64,000 nt of DNA from Lineus longissimus (Eukaryota; Nemertea; Pilidiophora; Heteronemertea; Lineidae). The stretch covers positions 17,865,292-17,929,291 of the forward strand of contig NC_088312.1 of assembly GCF_910592395.1 (NCBI RefSeq), given 5' to 3'. The notes below the pieces were generated by a model. It was not told where the DNA came from. It was given only the letters and a program-made list of their open reading frames with translations, and did not search any database. This document shows, in pieces, positions 48,176-59,083 of the stretch. Position 1 is the first letter of the stretch; each line of letters opens with the position of its first letter. A program made the position numbers and the translations under genes.

Positions 48176-49442
48176 GTAAGTTGAATCCATGAATGATATC
48201 GTATTAACGTGCAAGTCAGATAGTAATCATCCATCCTTTTTTCCTCTGACCGTGGCCTTGGGCATTGGCCAAACAAAACCATGATTGTGTGCATATGCCT
48301 GCCTACACACAGCTGTCACTGCACAGTACATGAGAAGGCAGCAATGATAGGCCTTGCATGCATGGGGCATACGATTTGTACGTGGGAAAGTGTCACTCAT
48401 GTGGCTGTGATCCTGTGGCCAGGTTGCTGTTCCGTATACTTGGCTCGGCATGCTTTGACAGTACATACAATGATGACAATGCAGTGAGTAGACGACTAAG
48501 GGTACGGCAACTCCCCATCCCCCCCTATGGCGGAAACACTGCAGTCAGTACACACACAGTTGGCTGGGCTGCGCTTGGGGGCCTATCCATCATGTCCATA
48601 TTGCCGGGCATGCTTGCCGGGCGCCGGGGGGGGGGGTTGGCCTAACTATTTTTTCCCCAACTGGGCTCAACCCAACGGTTCATCAATTGCCCGGGAGCAA
48701 TGGCAACGGTTCATCCATTGCATAAGTCAACACTATAGGGAATTTTACCCTCTGATGTAGATGAGATGAGGGGCATATTCAAGGCATGGCCAAGGTCCCC
48801 CACACCCCCCCCCCCATGTTGTAAAGATTTCGTAAATTTGGCATTAAGATTTAGAACTACCTTTGAATAAACTGACCGTAAATTGGCCGCCCCCCCCCCC
48901 CCTGAATTGCCAAAGGGCACATTTCCTTTTGGACTTGTAAAAACTTACTTTAAAAGAGTATACGAAGCGAAGACAATGAAAGAGACTACCAGTGAGTGTT
49001 GCCTTGGGCGAGATTTGAACCGGCAATTAAGCAATGGGCCAGTTGCGGCCACCCCCTTGCTAGATTCTTGTCTCCAGGTAAACATCAGTTTAGTCTAAAG
49101 TACATTCTTTGATATGGAATCCATGTCAAAGTCCTGAATCGGAAATTGACGTTTTTATCAGAAAAAGACATACTTTGGCATGTTTGGGGTTTTGGGCAGT
49201 AATTTTTGGGGAAAAGAGCAGAATTGAACATTTGATGGGGGTCAGATACTTCTAAAAATTCAAAAGAAATATTTCTATGCTAATTTGGGGAAATTTTTTG
49301 GCTAATTTGGGGACATCTTTTTGGCTAATTTGGGGACATGTGGCGCCTCCTACACCATATAACGGTGTAGAAACTACATGTATGCAACTGAAAGGCCTGT
49401 AAGTCATCCTGCTCACCTTCATGACCTTGCATGCGTGCAAAG

Positions 49443-49665
49443 CATGAAAGCATGGGGATAATCTTGATTATCCCCATGCTTTCTTGCAAAAACTATGAAT
49501 AATCCCAATGCTCCTCCCTTTGCAATTGCATGCAGCCAGCAACTCATACACATGCTTCTTTGCTATGACCAATTAATCATCCCCATGCTTCTCCCCTTGC
49601 AGAAATTATTTCCATACTTCCTTGCTACAACTAGAGTCATCCCATTGCTCCTCCCCTTGCACTTG
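49443..49665. repeat. 65-bp imperfect tandem repeat, cluster 1
   Basis: About four units with CATCCCCATGCT and CTCCCCTTGCA recur. Related units lie at 50175-50335 and, inverted, at 55005-55285, all in introns of the MULE gene. Confidence 0.75.
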
Positions 49666-49788
49666 AAGAGTTTCATCGCAAATGTGATAACCCTTTTCGG
49701 CCATTTTGAGAAAAATGGCTTCAAAGTTTGGAATCTAACTGAAAATGTATTATAGAAAATTTTGGATGTTTTCTGTCATAAAAGTTTA

Positions 49789-50032
49789 GGCCGGGTCTAT
49801 TTGGCAAGCCGCTCGCCGAACAGCCATCTTTTTTTGTATTGTTTGGAGAGCCGCTTGCCAAACAGCACTTAAAAGCCACCCTGTTCGGCCAGCCGGGCTT
49901 GCCAAACAGGTAAAAAATCTACCCTGTTTGGCGAGCTGGAGACTTTACTTTAATATCAATGAGTTCGGCTCTCCATTCAGGACAAGAAAAAATCGCTGTT
50001 TGGTAAGCCGGGCTTGCCAAGTAGTCACTTCC
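49789..50032 (-). mobile_element. 244-bp MITE of the same MULE family
   Basis: Its left end (GGCCGGGTCTATTTGGC) equals the right end of the big element, and its right end is the inverse of the big element's left 80 bp. It is therefore an internal-deletion derivative in opposite orientation. AAAAGTTTA flanks both sides (49780-49788 and 50033-50041). It shows that the family transposes and recognises these ends. Confidence 0.9.
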
Positions 50033-50174
50033 AAAAGTTTAACTGTTGGTTGACCCGAATGCTCTAGTCTAAAATTTGGAGGATCAAACATCCTATGGGC
50101 AATGCCGTGGCATGGTTAAGTCCAAAATGTTAAAAAAGGTGCTTGAGCGTTTTGCTATGAAACTCTTTACTTGC

Positions 50175-50335
50175 AGGATCGCCCCAATGCTTCCTGCACT
50201 ACGACTACAGTGCTGAGTCATCCCCATGCTCTTCCCCTTGCATGCAGAAAAATCGCCATGCTTCCTTTCTCTATAACTACACTGTCACTGACTGAGTCAT
50301 CCCCAGCCATGCTCCTTCCTTTGCATGAAGGCTCA
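50175..50335. repeat. 65-bp imperfect tandem repeat, cluster 2
   Basis: Two to three units are present in the same orientation as cluster 1. Confidence 0.65.
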
Positions 50336-50469
50336 TCATCCCGTACTTCTTCGTCTCAGTCTGGGATCCTGACAATTTGATTTGGATAAAAGATTTGCCC
50401 AGTCTGTCTTTGTGTTGCATACACAGCGTTGGCATTTTCTCATCATATTATTCATCTTTCTCTTTTCAG

Positions 50470-53400
50470 GACCTACAAGCTTGGCTGCCCGGCCGCAATC
50501 TTTGCGACTGCGGATCGCAATTCAAGCCGTCTTGTGATAAAAACCTTGAATGATACCCACAACCACGCTGTAAGCAGTGACATTTACATGCACTACCCTG
50601 TAAATCGTGAAGTGGACGATAAGCTGAAAGCTGTTTGTCGTGTCATGTACAACCTAAAAGTGCCTGCAGGGGTTTTCCGAGATAAACTGATTGAGATATC
50701 TGGAAAAGAATTTACAGCTAAGGATATCTTAAATCTCAAGTCAAAGATCCGAATGGACAACTCAGACAGTGGTTCAAAGCTGAACCTACTTGTTACAGAA
50801 CTAGAAGCCATCCTTGAGCAGTTTCCAGATGCATTCATCCGTTTGAAGATAAGTGAGGTGGGCCTAGTTGAAGCGATTTTCATTCAAATGCCTGTGATGA
50901 GGGATTCGTTCATAAAGTTTCCGGAAGTGTGTTTCCTCGATGCTACGTACAGGGTAAATGAACATAAAATGCCACTGTTCACGTTGATGGTCGAGGATGG
51001 ACTTGGTCACAGTATCCCTGCAGCACATTTCCTGGTGTCTGCAGAAGATCAGGAAAATATTGATCATTGTTTTGATTTGTTCAAGCAGTCGTTGCCAGAG
51101 GGAATGCTTGACAAAACAACGTGTGTGGTCATTGACAAGGACTTAAAAGAAGTGAATACGATCAAGAAATTCTTTCCCGGTGCCACAATCCATCTGTGCT
51201 TATTTCATGTGCTGAGATGTTTCCAAAGGGCCACAAAAGACATTCCCGTTGCAACTAAAGAAGGCGTACGGAAAGTATTAGAAAACATGGCTTTTTGTAG
51301 TGAAGAAACTCAGTATGATAAACTTTACGATCAACTGAAGGAACTAGCCCCAGAGACATTCCTTACAAAGTTTGCCAAAAATTGGGACGAATGCAAAGAA
51401 ATGTGGTGTTTTTGCTGGCGAAAGAGGACAATGAACCTTGGTAACAAAACGACTAATCGTCTAGAGTCCTTTCATCAGAAATTGAAGATGAATTTGAATA
51501 GCTCAAAAACTCTGGCAGAATGTATCCATGAATTGGTACAGCTTTCAGAAACCAAAAAAGGCCAGATCAAACATAAGACTAATATTGGGTCTTGCTCCAT
51601 TTCCTATGATGCCACTGAGCTGTCAGCCGAAGGTCATGCTATATACGAGACGTGTTCACCATTTGCAGCAGAGAAAATTGTTGTGGAGCTAAAAGGCATG
51701 AGGAGAATGCATACTACCTTTAAATCTACGCCCTTGAAAGGAAATGGCTATGCTGTGCAGTCTGCAAGTGGAGGAAGTGTCTTCAGTGTTTGTAGCGACA
51801 TGAAAACATGTAGTTGTCACTTTTTCAAGAATCATGGTTTGCCCTGTCGACACATTTTCTTTGTTCGGAAGGTTGAAAGTACTGAACTGTTCATTCCAGA
51901 TCTTGTATCGCGACGATGGAGGAAAGAATATCAGACTGCATCAGTTGCCACTGTCCCGCTTCCTGTTCCTGCAACAATGCACGACAATGTCGTGTTAACC
52001 GTCCAGGCTACCGCCAGCAAAACGAAGAAGACATTAAACAGGTGTCAAAAGTACAGGGAAGCCTTAGGTGTTTGCAAAGAAATAGCTTCAGTAATTTGTG
52101 AACATGGACAAGATGTCTTCAATGGATACATTTCAAACCTCAAAGACTTCAAAGCTTGTGTTTTAGGTGGGAAGGAAGTTGACATTCTCGATGTTAATGC
52201 AGGTCCGTCTTGTGATCCACAGCTCACAAACTCACTCATGTCTGTTGCTGAAGTTCATACTGGTATGTCTTGTGTGCCTGAAATTTCTGAAGAAGACACG
52301 CTTTGCCCTGAGGATTTAACATGTCATCATGATCTCAACAACAACGATGTCGATCCAAGCAAGTCTTCTGTGCAGCCAGATAAGAGCCTGAGAGATACTA
52401 GTATGCCAGATGATCTGTCGTACTACGGAGAATGTTACAGTGATTCACAGTTAGATATTGATACAAATGTACGGAGTCGTGCCCCAAGTGAGAAACAAGG
52501 AAACGCTTGTTTTTCACCGTGTTTAGGATCAGCATCAAGTACCCAGGTTACCAGTAATCTGCCCGTGAATGCCCATTTGGACTCCATGAAGGACATTTTA
52601 GGTGAAAAACTGCTTCCTGATCTGGCTTCTACTCCAAGGCTTGCAGAACAGACATTTTCAACCTCAGTTTCAGTGGCTGAATTTAAGTCCTTGTTAGAGC
52701 AAATACACCTAGTTGAAAAACCAAAGGTTCGTGGGCGGCCTAAAGGGAAAACACAATCAGTAACAGGAATTCCAAAGAAAATCGAGAATAAACGAAAACA
52801 AAGTCAAGCGCGAAGCCAGAATAAGAAAGCCAAGCGAGCTGACAAGATCAAGGACAAGACAGATTCGACCAAGAAGAAGGGAGCCAAGAAGATACATGTA
52901 GATGACAAGATCAAGACCGATGTGCTGATAGACTTGTCAACTCTTGATGATTTGGAAGATGACATCGGACCTGGGGAAGATTTGAGAGAGGTGATCAAGT
53001 ACGCTCTGCAGGGTTATTTGGACGACCTTCCAGATGGAGAACTTGAGCACTGCTTTGAAACATTGAAGGAAGAATATTTTAACATGAAAAGAGCCCGCAA
53101 CAGTATGGACAGATTTGTGCTATGTCTTAATGACCCAGTGCACTCTTTCTTTTTGGAGTCATCACGTATCTTCGAAACAGAAATGGAAGACATCGCAAGT
53201 TATCTTTGCCTATCGAATAAATGGAAGTCGAGATTTGTTTCTTTTAAGCAGGGAAGTGGAGATTACCTCATGCTTGTGTGTAGTGTGTTAGCCAAGGCAT
53301 ATTCGCTGCAAGTGTTGCCGTCAGCTATTATTGCAACACTACATGGTATACCTCACCACCTGAAAGACGGCGAACAGTATGTTAAAAGGGCAGAGGAGGG

Positions 53401-53497
53401 TGTTGATGAAACAGTGAAGCTGGCCATTGGTAACAACACGTTAAGAGACACAGAATTCAAGACTCTGCTTCAACCTGACGGGATGTTAAATGATAAT
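50470..53497 (+). CDS. MULE transposase gene, exon 2 (DDE core, SWIM, AT-hook)
   Basis: This exon of 1009 full codons encodes residues 96-1105 of the predicted 1319-residue product. First comes the rest of the zinc module (YKLGCPAAI, HNH at 126-128). The MULE catalytic core shows FLDATYR (Asp253), VVIDKDLKE (Asp318 or Asp320), the CLFH motif (Cys339, His342) and TTNRLESFH (Glu428), the expected DDE set. The SWIM finger is Cys543, Cys545, Cys555 and His557 (CSCHFFKNHGLPCRH). A long Ser/Asp-rich linker leads to an AT-hook (RGRPKGK, about residue 850) and Lys-rich stretches that could import the protein to the nucleus. By family it cuts and pastes the element. Acceptor TTTTCAG at 50469, donor GTAAGA at 53498. 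No internal stop is present. A domesticated ZSWIM-type host gene is the alternative, but the flanking target duplication argues against it. Confidence 0.9.
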
Positions 53498-53902
53498 GTA
53501 AGACATGTTATAGTATTCTTTTAAAAAATTTGTTCTGAGGTTATACAGCTTCTCTCTAGAGAGAGTTTGGAGAGAAAAACAGGGAACAGACTTTTGTTAC
53601 AGCAGATACAATCAAAAGCAGTACTCAATGGATGACATGAATAACAAAATGATGCCTGCAAAAGTAAAAGTCTCTAAGTAAAATTGTTTTTAAAAAGATA
53701 CTAAAAAACGAAGTGTTAACGAGGGCATACATGTATATCCCAGACTGTGCTGCTCTAGAGTTGAACATTAGATGATGTATGCGAGGCGAGGAGCATGAGA
53801 TCATTTTTGTCCAAAATTGTATTGCACAATAACATGAAAACTTGTTTTTGATTTTATGCTATAAGTGGCTGGTATAATCAAATAGTATTGTTTGAATTTC
53901 AG

Positions 53903-54031
53903 GTTGTGAGTGCTTTCCTTTCTGTGCTGTCGAGACAGGCAAATTCAAAGATCCAAAACACTGCACTCGTCTTGCCATCCTTCCTGGCATCAAAATGGGA
54001 GAAGAATGACAACACGTGGATTTTCAAAAAT
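53903..54031 (+). CDS. MULE gene, exon 3 (start of Ulp1-like domain)
   Basis: 43 codons (VVSAFLSVLSRQ, then LVLPSFLASKWEK) are framed by TTTCAG and GTGAGT. Joined to GMLNDN at the end of exon 2, it reads like the beginning of Ulp1/SENP-type domains (LND, then a helix). Phase 0 on both sides. Confidence 0.82.
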
Positions 54032-54362
54032 GTGAGTATTAATGTACATTTTAATGTACGTGTACGTGTAGTGTGAACCTAGAGCTCTGCATTTCGAACT
54101 TGATCACATCTTGTCTGCTATCTGTCCTCCATCGGTCAACAATGGTTGCACATTTGCTCAGCGTTGAGTCAAGCAGCTTTAAACTTGTTGTGTATGTCTT
54201 CTTATGACAACATGACCTAACATGCAAAAAATTATTGCACTTTGACCAACTATTACTTTCTGCCTTTCAAGCTCTTGGTGGCCATCTTTCAAAAATATTA
54301 TTTTGTCGATATCGAGCAGGTATCAGTTATGTGTCACAGTATTGCACATTGTTCTTTTGCAG

Positions 54363-54517
54363 GTTGATGTGGAAAAGTTCACCTGGGTATTTGTTCCAAT
54401 TTGTACCAATAACCACTGGATCGTGCTAGTGGCTAACCTTCAGCAGTCATCAATTGGAATTTTGAATTCAATTCATTGGCCTGGCAGCCGTGTCGAGATA
54501 TTCTTGTCTGGTTGGAG
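54363..54517 (+). CDS. MULE gene, exon 4 (protease His region)
   Basis: It encodes WVFVPICTNNHWIVLVANL, with His1166-Trp1167 as the catalytic His of the C48 fold, then IGILNSIHW. Where Ulp1/SENP enzymes have the catalytic Asp (LDS), this protein has Asn1183 (LNS). Acceptor TTTGCAG, donor GTAAGC after two bases of an Arg codon. Confidence 0.83.
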
Positions 54518-54852
54518 GTAAGCTTACATGTACAGTCTGTTTGCAGCTGGTGTGGTGTTTTGAATTTCAGTCAGTATCACTACACCATATTTATTAAGAT
54601 GTACGGTAAACAATTGAAGTTGCAGTACAGGTCGCGTGTTGATCTTGATCCTTTAAAACACAACAAAATGTTTGTCATCAAGGCTCGTCTTTTTTAAATT
54701 AGTATCAAAGGTTACATGTATATTAGGATGAGGTGGTTTGCTGGCCAAACCACAATAAACTGATTTGAACTTATGCATTTTAAAAAGGAATGTCTTGAAA
54801 GCACTGATTGAAATAATTGGCGAAGTTTGAGCAGTAATATATTTTGTTTCAG

Positions 54853-54955
54853 AAACTTCATGCATGCCCGGGGTGATACCAGACCATGGAAATCCAAATT
54901 GTATGAATGCAGCGAGCAAGAAGACGGCAGCAGCTGTGGAGTCTTTCTTCTGATG
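54853..54955 (+). CDS. MULE gene, exon 5 (protease Cys region)
   Basis: One base completes the Arg codon. Then NFMHARGDTRPWK and EQEDGSSCGVFLL follow, giving the oxyanion Gln1222 and catalytic Cys1228 of a C48 cysteine protease. Acceptor GTTTCAG, donor GTATGT, phase 0 at the end. Confidence 0.83.
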
Positions 54956-55004
54956 GTATGTTCAAAAACATCGATCATTGGAGCATGTGCATGACACACT
55001 GTAG

Positions 55005-55285
55005 CACAGGAATGATCATGAATGAAAGGGGATAACTCATAGTAGCAAGGAAGCATTGGAGTGATTATGCATGCAAGGGGAGGAGCATGGGGATGACTAA
55101 TTGAAGTTCTAGCAAGGAAGCATGGGAATGAATATGAATGCAAGGGGAGGAACATGGGGATGACGCATTGAAGTTGTAACATTGAGTTGACTTAATTTAG
55201 TTGTACCAAGGAAGCATGGGCATGACTATACATGCAAGGGGAGGAGCATGGGGATGACTCATTATAGTTGTAGCAAGGAATAGTT
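55005..55285. repeat. 65-bp imperfect tandem repeat, cluster 3 (inverted)
   Basis: Four to five units with AGCAAGGAAGCATGG and GCAAGGGGAGGAGCATGG lie in intron 5. They are inverted relative to the clusters in intron 1. Confidence 0.75.
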
Positions 55286-55392
55286 CATGGTAGAATATCT
55301 AAGCACTGGCACTGCTAAAACTGACAGCATTTTGGATATTGTCTTTCCTCTTTCCATCCATCCAACAAAAGAATATTTTTCATTCATTGCAG

Positions 55393-55650
55393 AATGTAGA
55401 GGCTATTTTGCTGGATGTGGTACCATCTGTTATGCGCCAGTTCCATGCCAGGATGTATCGCCAATACATAGTTGGTAGATTGCTCAAGGATGGTGTGGAA
55501 GACGTCAACCAGAAATGCGACCTTCCCTTCTGTAAGATGGAGGACAACAAGGATCTAGTGCAGTGCATTGAATGTGATCGCTGGTGCCACCTATCCTGCT
55601 GTGAAATGGAGCAGAGGCCAGAGATATTCTGTTGTTTGTATTGTATTTAA
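55393..55650 (+). CDS. MULE gene, exon 6 (PHD finger, stop)
   Basis: It encodes the end of the protease domain (AILLDVVPSVMRQFHARMY) and a complete PHD finger: Cys1276, Cys1281, Cys1292, Cys1295, His1300, Cys1303, Cys1315, Cys1318, with Trp1298 two residues before the His. The stop is TAA at 55648. PHD fingers read histone H3 tails, so a chromatin-targeting role is an inference. Acceptor TTGCAG. Confidence 0.88.
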   Translation, partial: NVEAILLDVVPSVMRQFHARMYRQYIVGRLLKDGVEDVNQKCDLPFCKMEDNKDLVQCIECDRWCHLSCCEMEQRPEIFCCLYCI

Positions 55651-57239
55651 ATGATGTTTTAGATACTTTTACTTTAATAGCACCTTTCATAAATTTTCAA
55701 GAACATGTCTTGTGGTCTGGCGTGCGTAACAACTTGAAATTGCAGCTGCTGAAGATGTTCAGCTGAAGATGTATGTACTGCTGTCCACTTGTGTCAGTAA
55801 TTGTTTTAATCTACTGTTGTACTGTTGTTTTCATGTATGACCATCAGACCTAGTTCCAACATAAGTTTTCATCGATGTCTGTAGTCAGGAGTGAGGAGTT
55901 GAAATAGTTGCAGTTCTATGATATTAGACTTACAGTCAACCACATAAAGTTGGTCACATGGAGGGGAGAAGCAATTTTAATTTGATTTATCTGAAGTTCG
56001 ACATGTGATTGCTGTGAGATGATCTTGGAGAGAGGCATCAGTTGTTGACAGGAGTAGTTCACATTCTCTCTCAACAGACACTTAATGATCGTGCCATATT
56101 TTAGTTTTAATACATAAATTATGATTAGAGAGCATGCATAGGTGGTCTGGGGATGTGATTTAAATGCTCATTTGTCTTTCAATATGCCCAACATGTATAA
56201 ATAGAATAAAAGCTATTATGAGACATTTAGATCAGAATTTTTTGCTGGCTCTACTATAAGACATTCAGGTTAGAATACTTTGCTGGTTCTACCATTTAAT
56301 GCACACGCCAGTATAAAGTGATGGTGTTTTTGTGGTAATCTGTGCCTTGCATGCACAAGGTGGGGAGGGTACTGAAAATTGGAAAATTTCTTTGTGCATC
56401 TCTAATGTTGTTCATATTCAGTTCATATATATCACTTTTCATACAATTTTTTGGAATAATATGTTTATCGTAGAAATTTGCTGTTTAGCTTTATAAATAA
56501 AGAGTTTATTCCTTTTATTTGAATCTAATCTTGTCGTTTATGACTCGCCCGACTCTTCACTTCTTCTAAAACTGACCTATTCCCACCATTACAATGGAAA
56601 TGCCTTCCTTCACTCGGAAAATCTCTATCAGACACTTTGCCTTGCTGTGTTGATTGACGGAAAGATGCCTTTTGAAGATGAAGCCCACTTTCAAGTCCAG
56701 TGTCAATGAATGCACCATAAAGTGTGCATGGCTTCTTCATAATGAAATGTGTGCCAACTTTAAACTTCATGATTGAAGTTGACATAGCCTGTCTTCAAAA
56801 AGGATGAACCGATGACTGCAGCAGTGCATAATATGAGACAGGAGATGTGTGCTGTAGTGTAACTTGCCTTCCTTGCTGCTGCCTATAGTACCTTTAAAAT
56901 TTCGAAATTACACTGTAACCTCGTACCCAGTGTAACACATGAGCAGAAATCCCAATGTAAAATGACGCGAGAATCCCTGGGGACGAGGTTGCTGACACCG
57001 GGGCCATTCGGTTATCTGAGACCGGGTGTATCTGTCAGTATTTTCAGATTATGCACAAAAGGGTTTTCAGATTATGCACAAAACTTCAATGATCGAACGT
57101 ACGCACTCGGCAATCGAGTGCCAATGCCGTCATTTCGCTTCAGAGGAATTTGGTTACTCTAAAGGAAAAACCGCATTAACAGACTATTATCAGATCAATA
57201 CGCTATTATGCATATTCATGAGTAGGCGTGGTTTATTCA
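55651..57239 (+). other. 3' region of the MULE element
   Basis: AATAAA signals occur at 56205-56210 and 56496-56501. A minus frame at 56525-56785 (86 codons, GAFIDTGLESG) has no established family and may be chance. Confidence 0.5.
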
Positions 57240-57421
57240 TCGGCTTGCCAAACAGGAAAGAAATTTTTCTCTGTTTGGCAAGCCCGGCTCTCCAAACAGG
57301 ACAAAAAAAGATGCCTGTTCGGCGAGCGGCTCGCCAAATAGACTATTTGGCAAGCCCGGCTCTCCAAACAGGAGAAAAAAAGATGCCTGTTCGGCGAGCG
57401 GCTCGCCAAATAGACCCGGCC
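57240..57421. repeat. right terminal region of the MULE, duplicated module
   Basis: A module of about 70 bp (CTATTTGGCAAGCCCGGC to CGGCTCGCCAAATAG) is present twice in tandem. It contains short palindromes built on GGCGAGCGGCTCGCC. Confidence 0.8.
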
Positions 57422-57430
57422 TATTATATA

Positions 57431-58674
57431 TTGATGTTCATCAATTTACCTGAGTTTACCAAAGACAGGTTTCCGTCAGTTTTGCTTTGCGGAGAGTAGA
57501 CAGCACGGATGAGAATACTAGGTCTGATGCGAGTTTTGGTCTTTTACGAATGGTTGGCCTCGCAAGGAAGCGCATCGAGTCCGAAGCTATACGGATAGCT
57601 TGGCGTGTCAGTCGTTTAGTTGCAGAAAACGTAGAGATTAATGTTAATGACTTGTTAATCGAGAAAGAGGACGATGTATACGGTTTAGGGTTTTTGTAAG
57701 AGCCTGAAGATGATGACGGAATTGACATGCACAATGTAGAAATGCATTACAATCAATCGCGATTCAATCGGTGTTGTTCGTTTTGTAATGTTGATTCTAC
57801 CAAATGCCAAACTAAAAGAAGTGCAATAAAGAAAGTCCTCATATCAATTAAATTGCATCTAATTTTAAGGACTTTCTTTATTGTTCTTTACGAATTTCCC
57901 TTCAGGAAAAACTTAGTGAGTCATAGGGCCAGCAGTCAAGACTACATGATACAACTATTGAAATTCATTGCGTTCCTGAACATGATCTGCGCAATGGACA
58001 TGCCATATAGAAGCGGCCACACCACCGTTCAATAGAAAATTATTGCAAACGACCTAATGAGCATAATAAACGCTCATTAAAATGGTTATGGTCATCCTAC
58101 TTTCAAAGGCACAAAATCGAACCTATGACAATAATAGTGGCAGTACGACTTAGCAAGTTGTGACACATTCGGGATATGCCGGTGTGCAAGGGATAGTAGT
58201 CCTAGGGCTGATAGTCCGTGTAACAATAGCCCGCATTGCTGAATGTTTTGGTTAGGGTTAGCGGTACAATAGATCATGCTGCTTAATTGGTCAAATACAA
58301 TGCTACCGGACTATGACTCCAGGGGGACTATATCCGCTGTCACACCGGTAACATAGCTATTACGTCCTGTTAAATTCATCAGCATTCAAATGACTACACA
58401 TTCCCGCTACAGAAATCGGGAAAAATCGGACTCAGAAAATTTGGCCCATGAAACGATGAGGTAAGTGGGAGTTTTCCGTATATTTTCTCCTAATTAACCA
58501 AGTTTTATTGAATAATGTACATTTCGGTGCGAAAACTAACATTTTAGGTGATGAGATACAGATTTTGTGTTGAAAAACCAGTATTTTTATCACAAAATAT
58601 AGGTTTATGGAAAAAAAACTTACGTTATTAGGAAAGAATATCGTTTTTTTTACAGATAAACTAATATTTTTTCA
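57431..58674. other. older sequence between the MULE and the outer repeat
   Basis: An open plus stretch of 70 codons (57487-57699, LLRMVGLARKRIESEAIRI) continues after a stop to 58035. It was not recognised. It may be the remains of the gene of the outer inverted-repeat element. Confidence 0.35.
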
Positions 58675-58800
58675 AACAACCTGGTTTATAAGGAGAAAAT
58701 ATAGGTTGTTTAACAAAAAAATTTCTTTCAAATAAACTTAGTTTATCAGCCATAAAACCAAGTTTTATTGAAGAATTATAGATTGTTTGAATAACTTGAC
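58675..58800. repeat. right arm of the outer inverted repeat
   Basis: This is the inverse of 47405-47520. A related block (ACCAAGTTTTATTGAA) recurs near 58497, suggesting a longer subterminal repeat region on this side. Confidence 0.75.
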
Positions 58801-59014
58801 ACTCCACTGGCTATATGCATGCACCCTCACTCGCCTCCGCGCCGACGAAAGAAATTAATCAAAAATAAAACCCCTGGGCCGCCTGTGAAAGAGTGGCAGT
58901 TATTTTTCCCTCTGAACAACCCGATGGTGTGCGAAAGAGAATAACTTCAGTAAAATGGTAGACACTACCCAACTATGAGAATAAAGAAAAAATGTGTCAG
59001 CAGGGTAAACAAAT

Positions 59015-59057
59015 ACATGTACATGTACATGTACATGTACATGTACATGTACATGTA
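59015..59057. repeat. TACATG microsatellite
   Basis: Seven TACATG units lie 27 bp from the splice donor of the glutamate receptor exon, on the intron side. Confidence 0.9.
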
Positions 59058-59083
59058 TTGGGCTGAACAGATACGATACTTAC

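Larger units (their letters stand above)
48176..50469 (+). other. intron 1 of the MULE gene
   Basis: GTAAGT to TTTTCAG, 2.3 kb. It holds a MITE of the same family (49789-50032), two clusters of a roughly 65-bp repeat, and poly-C/poly-G tracts near 48630, 48810 and 48890. No other gene was seen. Confidence 0.7.
47717..57421 (+). mobile_element. Mutator-like element, 9.7 kb, apparently intact
   Basis: The left end is GGAAGTGACTATTTGGC and the inverted right end GGCCGGGTCTATTTGGC. They match imperfectly at the tip and well from CTATTTGGC inward. TATTATATA flanks both sides exactly (47708-47716 and 57422-57430). The subterminal regions are rich in the palindrome GGCAAGCC/GGCTTGCC. One plus-strand gene with six exons fills the element. 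Its first ATG is 172 bp from the left end, and it ends at 55650 with polyadenylation signals beyond. The 9-bp duplication and MULE core place it in the Mutator superfamily. Confidence 0.9.

Noticed and set aside
50593-50883. Minus ORF within the transposase exon
   Set aside because: It is antisense to a strongly supported coding exon and has no family motifs.
47717-57421. Reading the SWIM/Ulp1 gene as a domesticated host gene
   Set aside because: A perfect 9-bp duplication, matching ends and a family MITE in its intron favour a mobile element.
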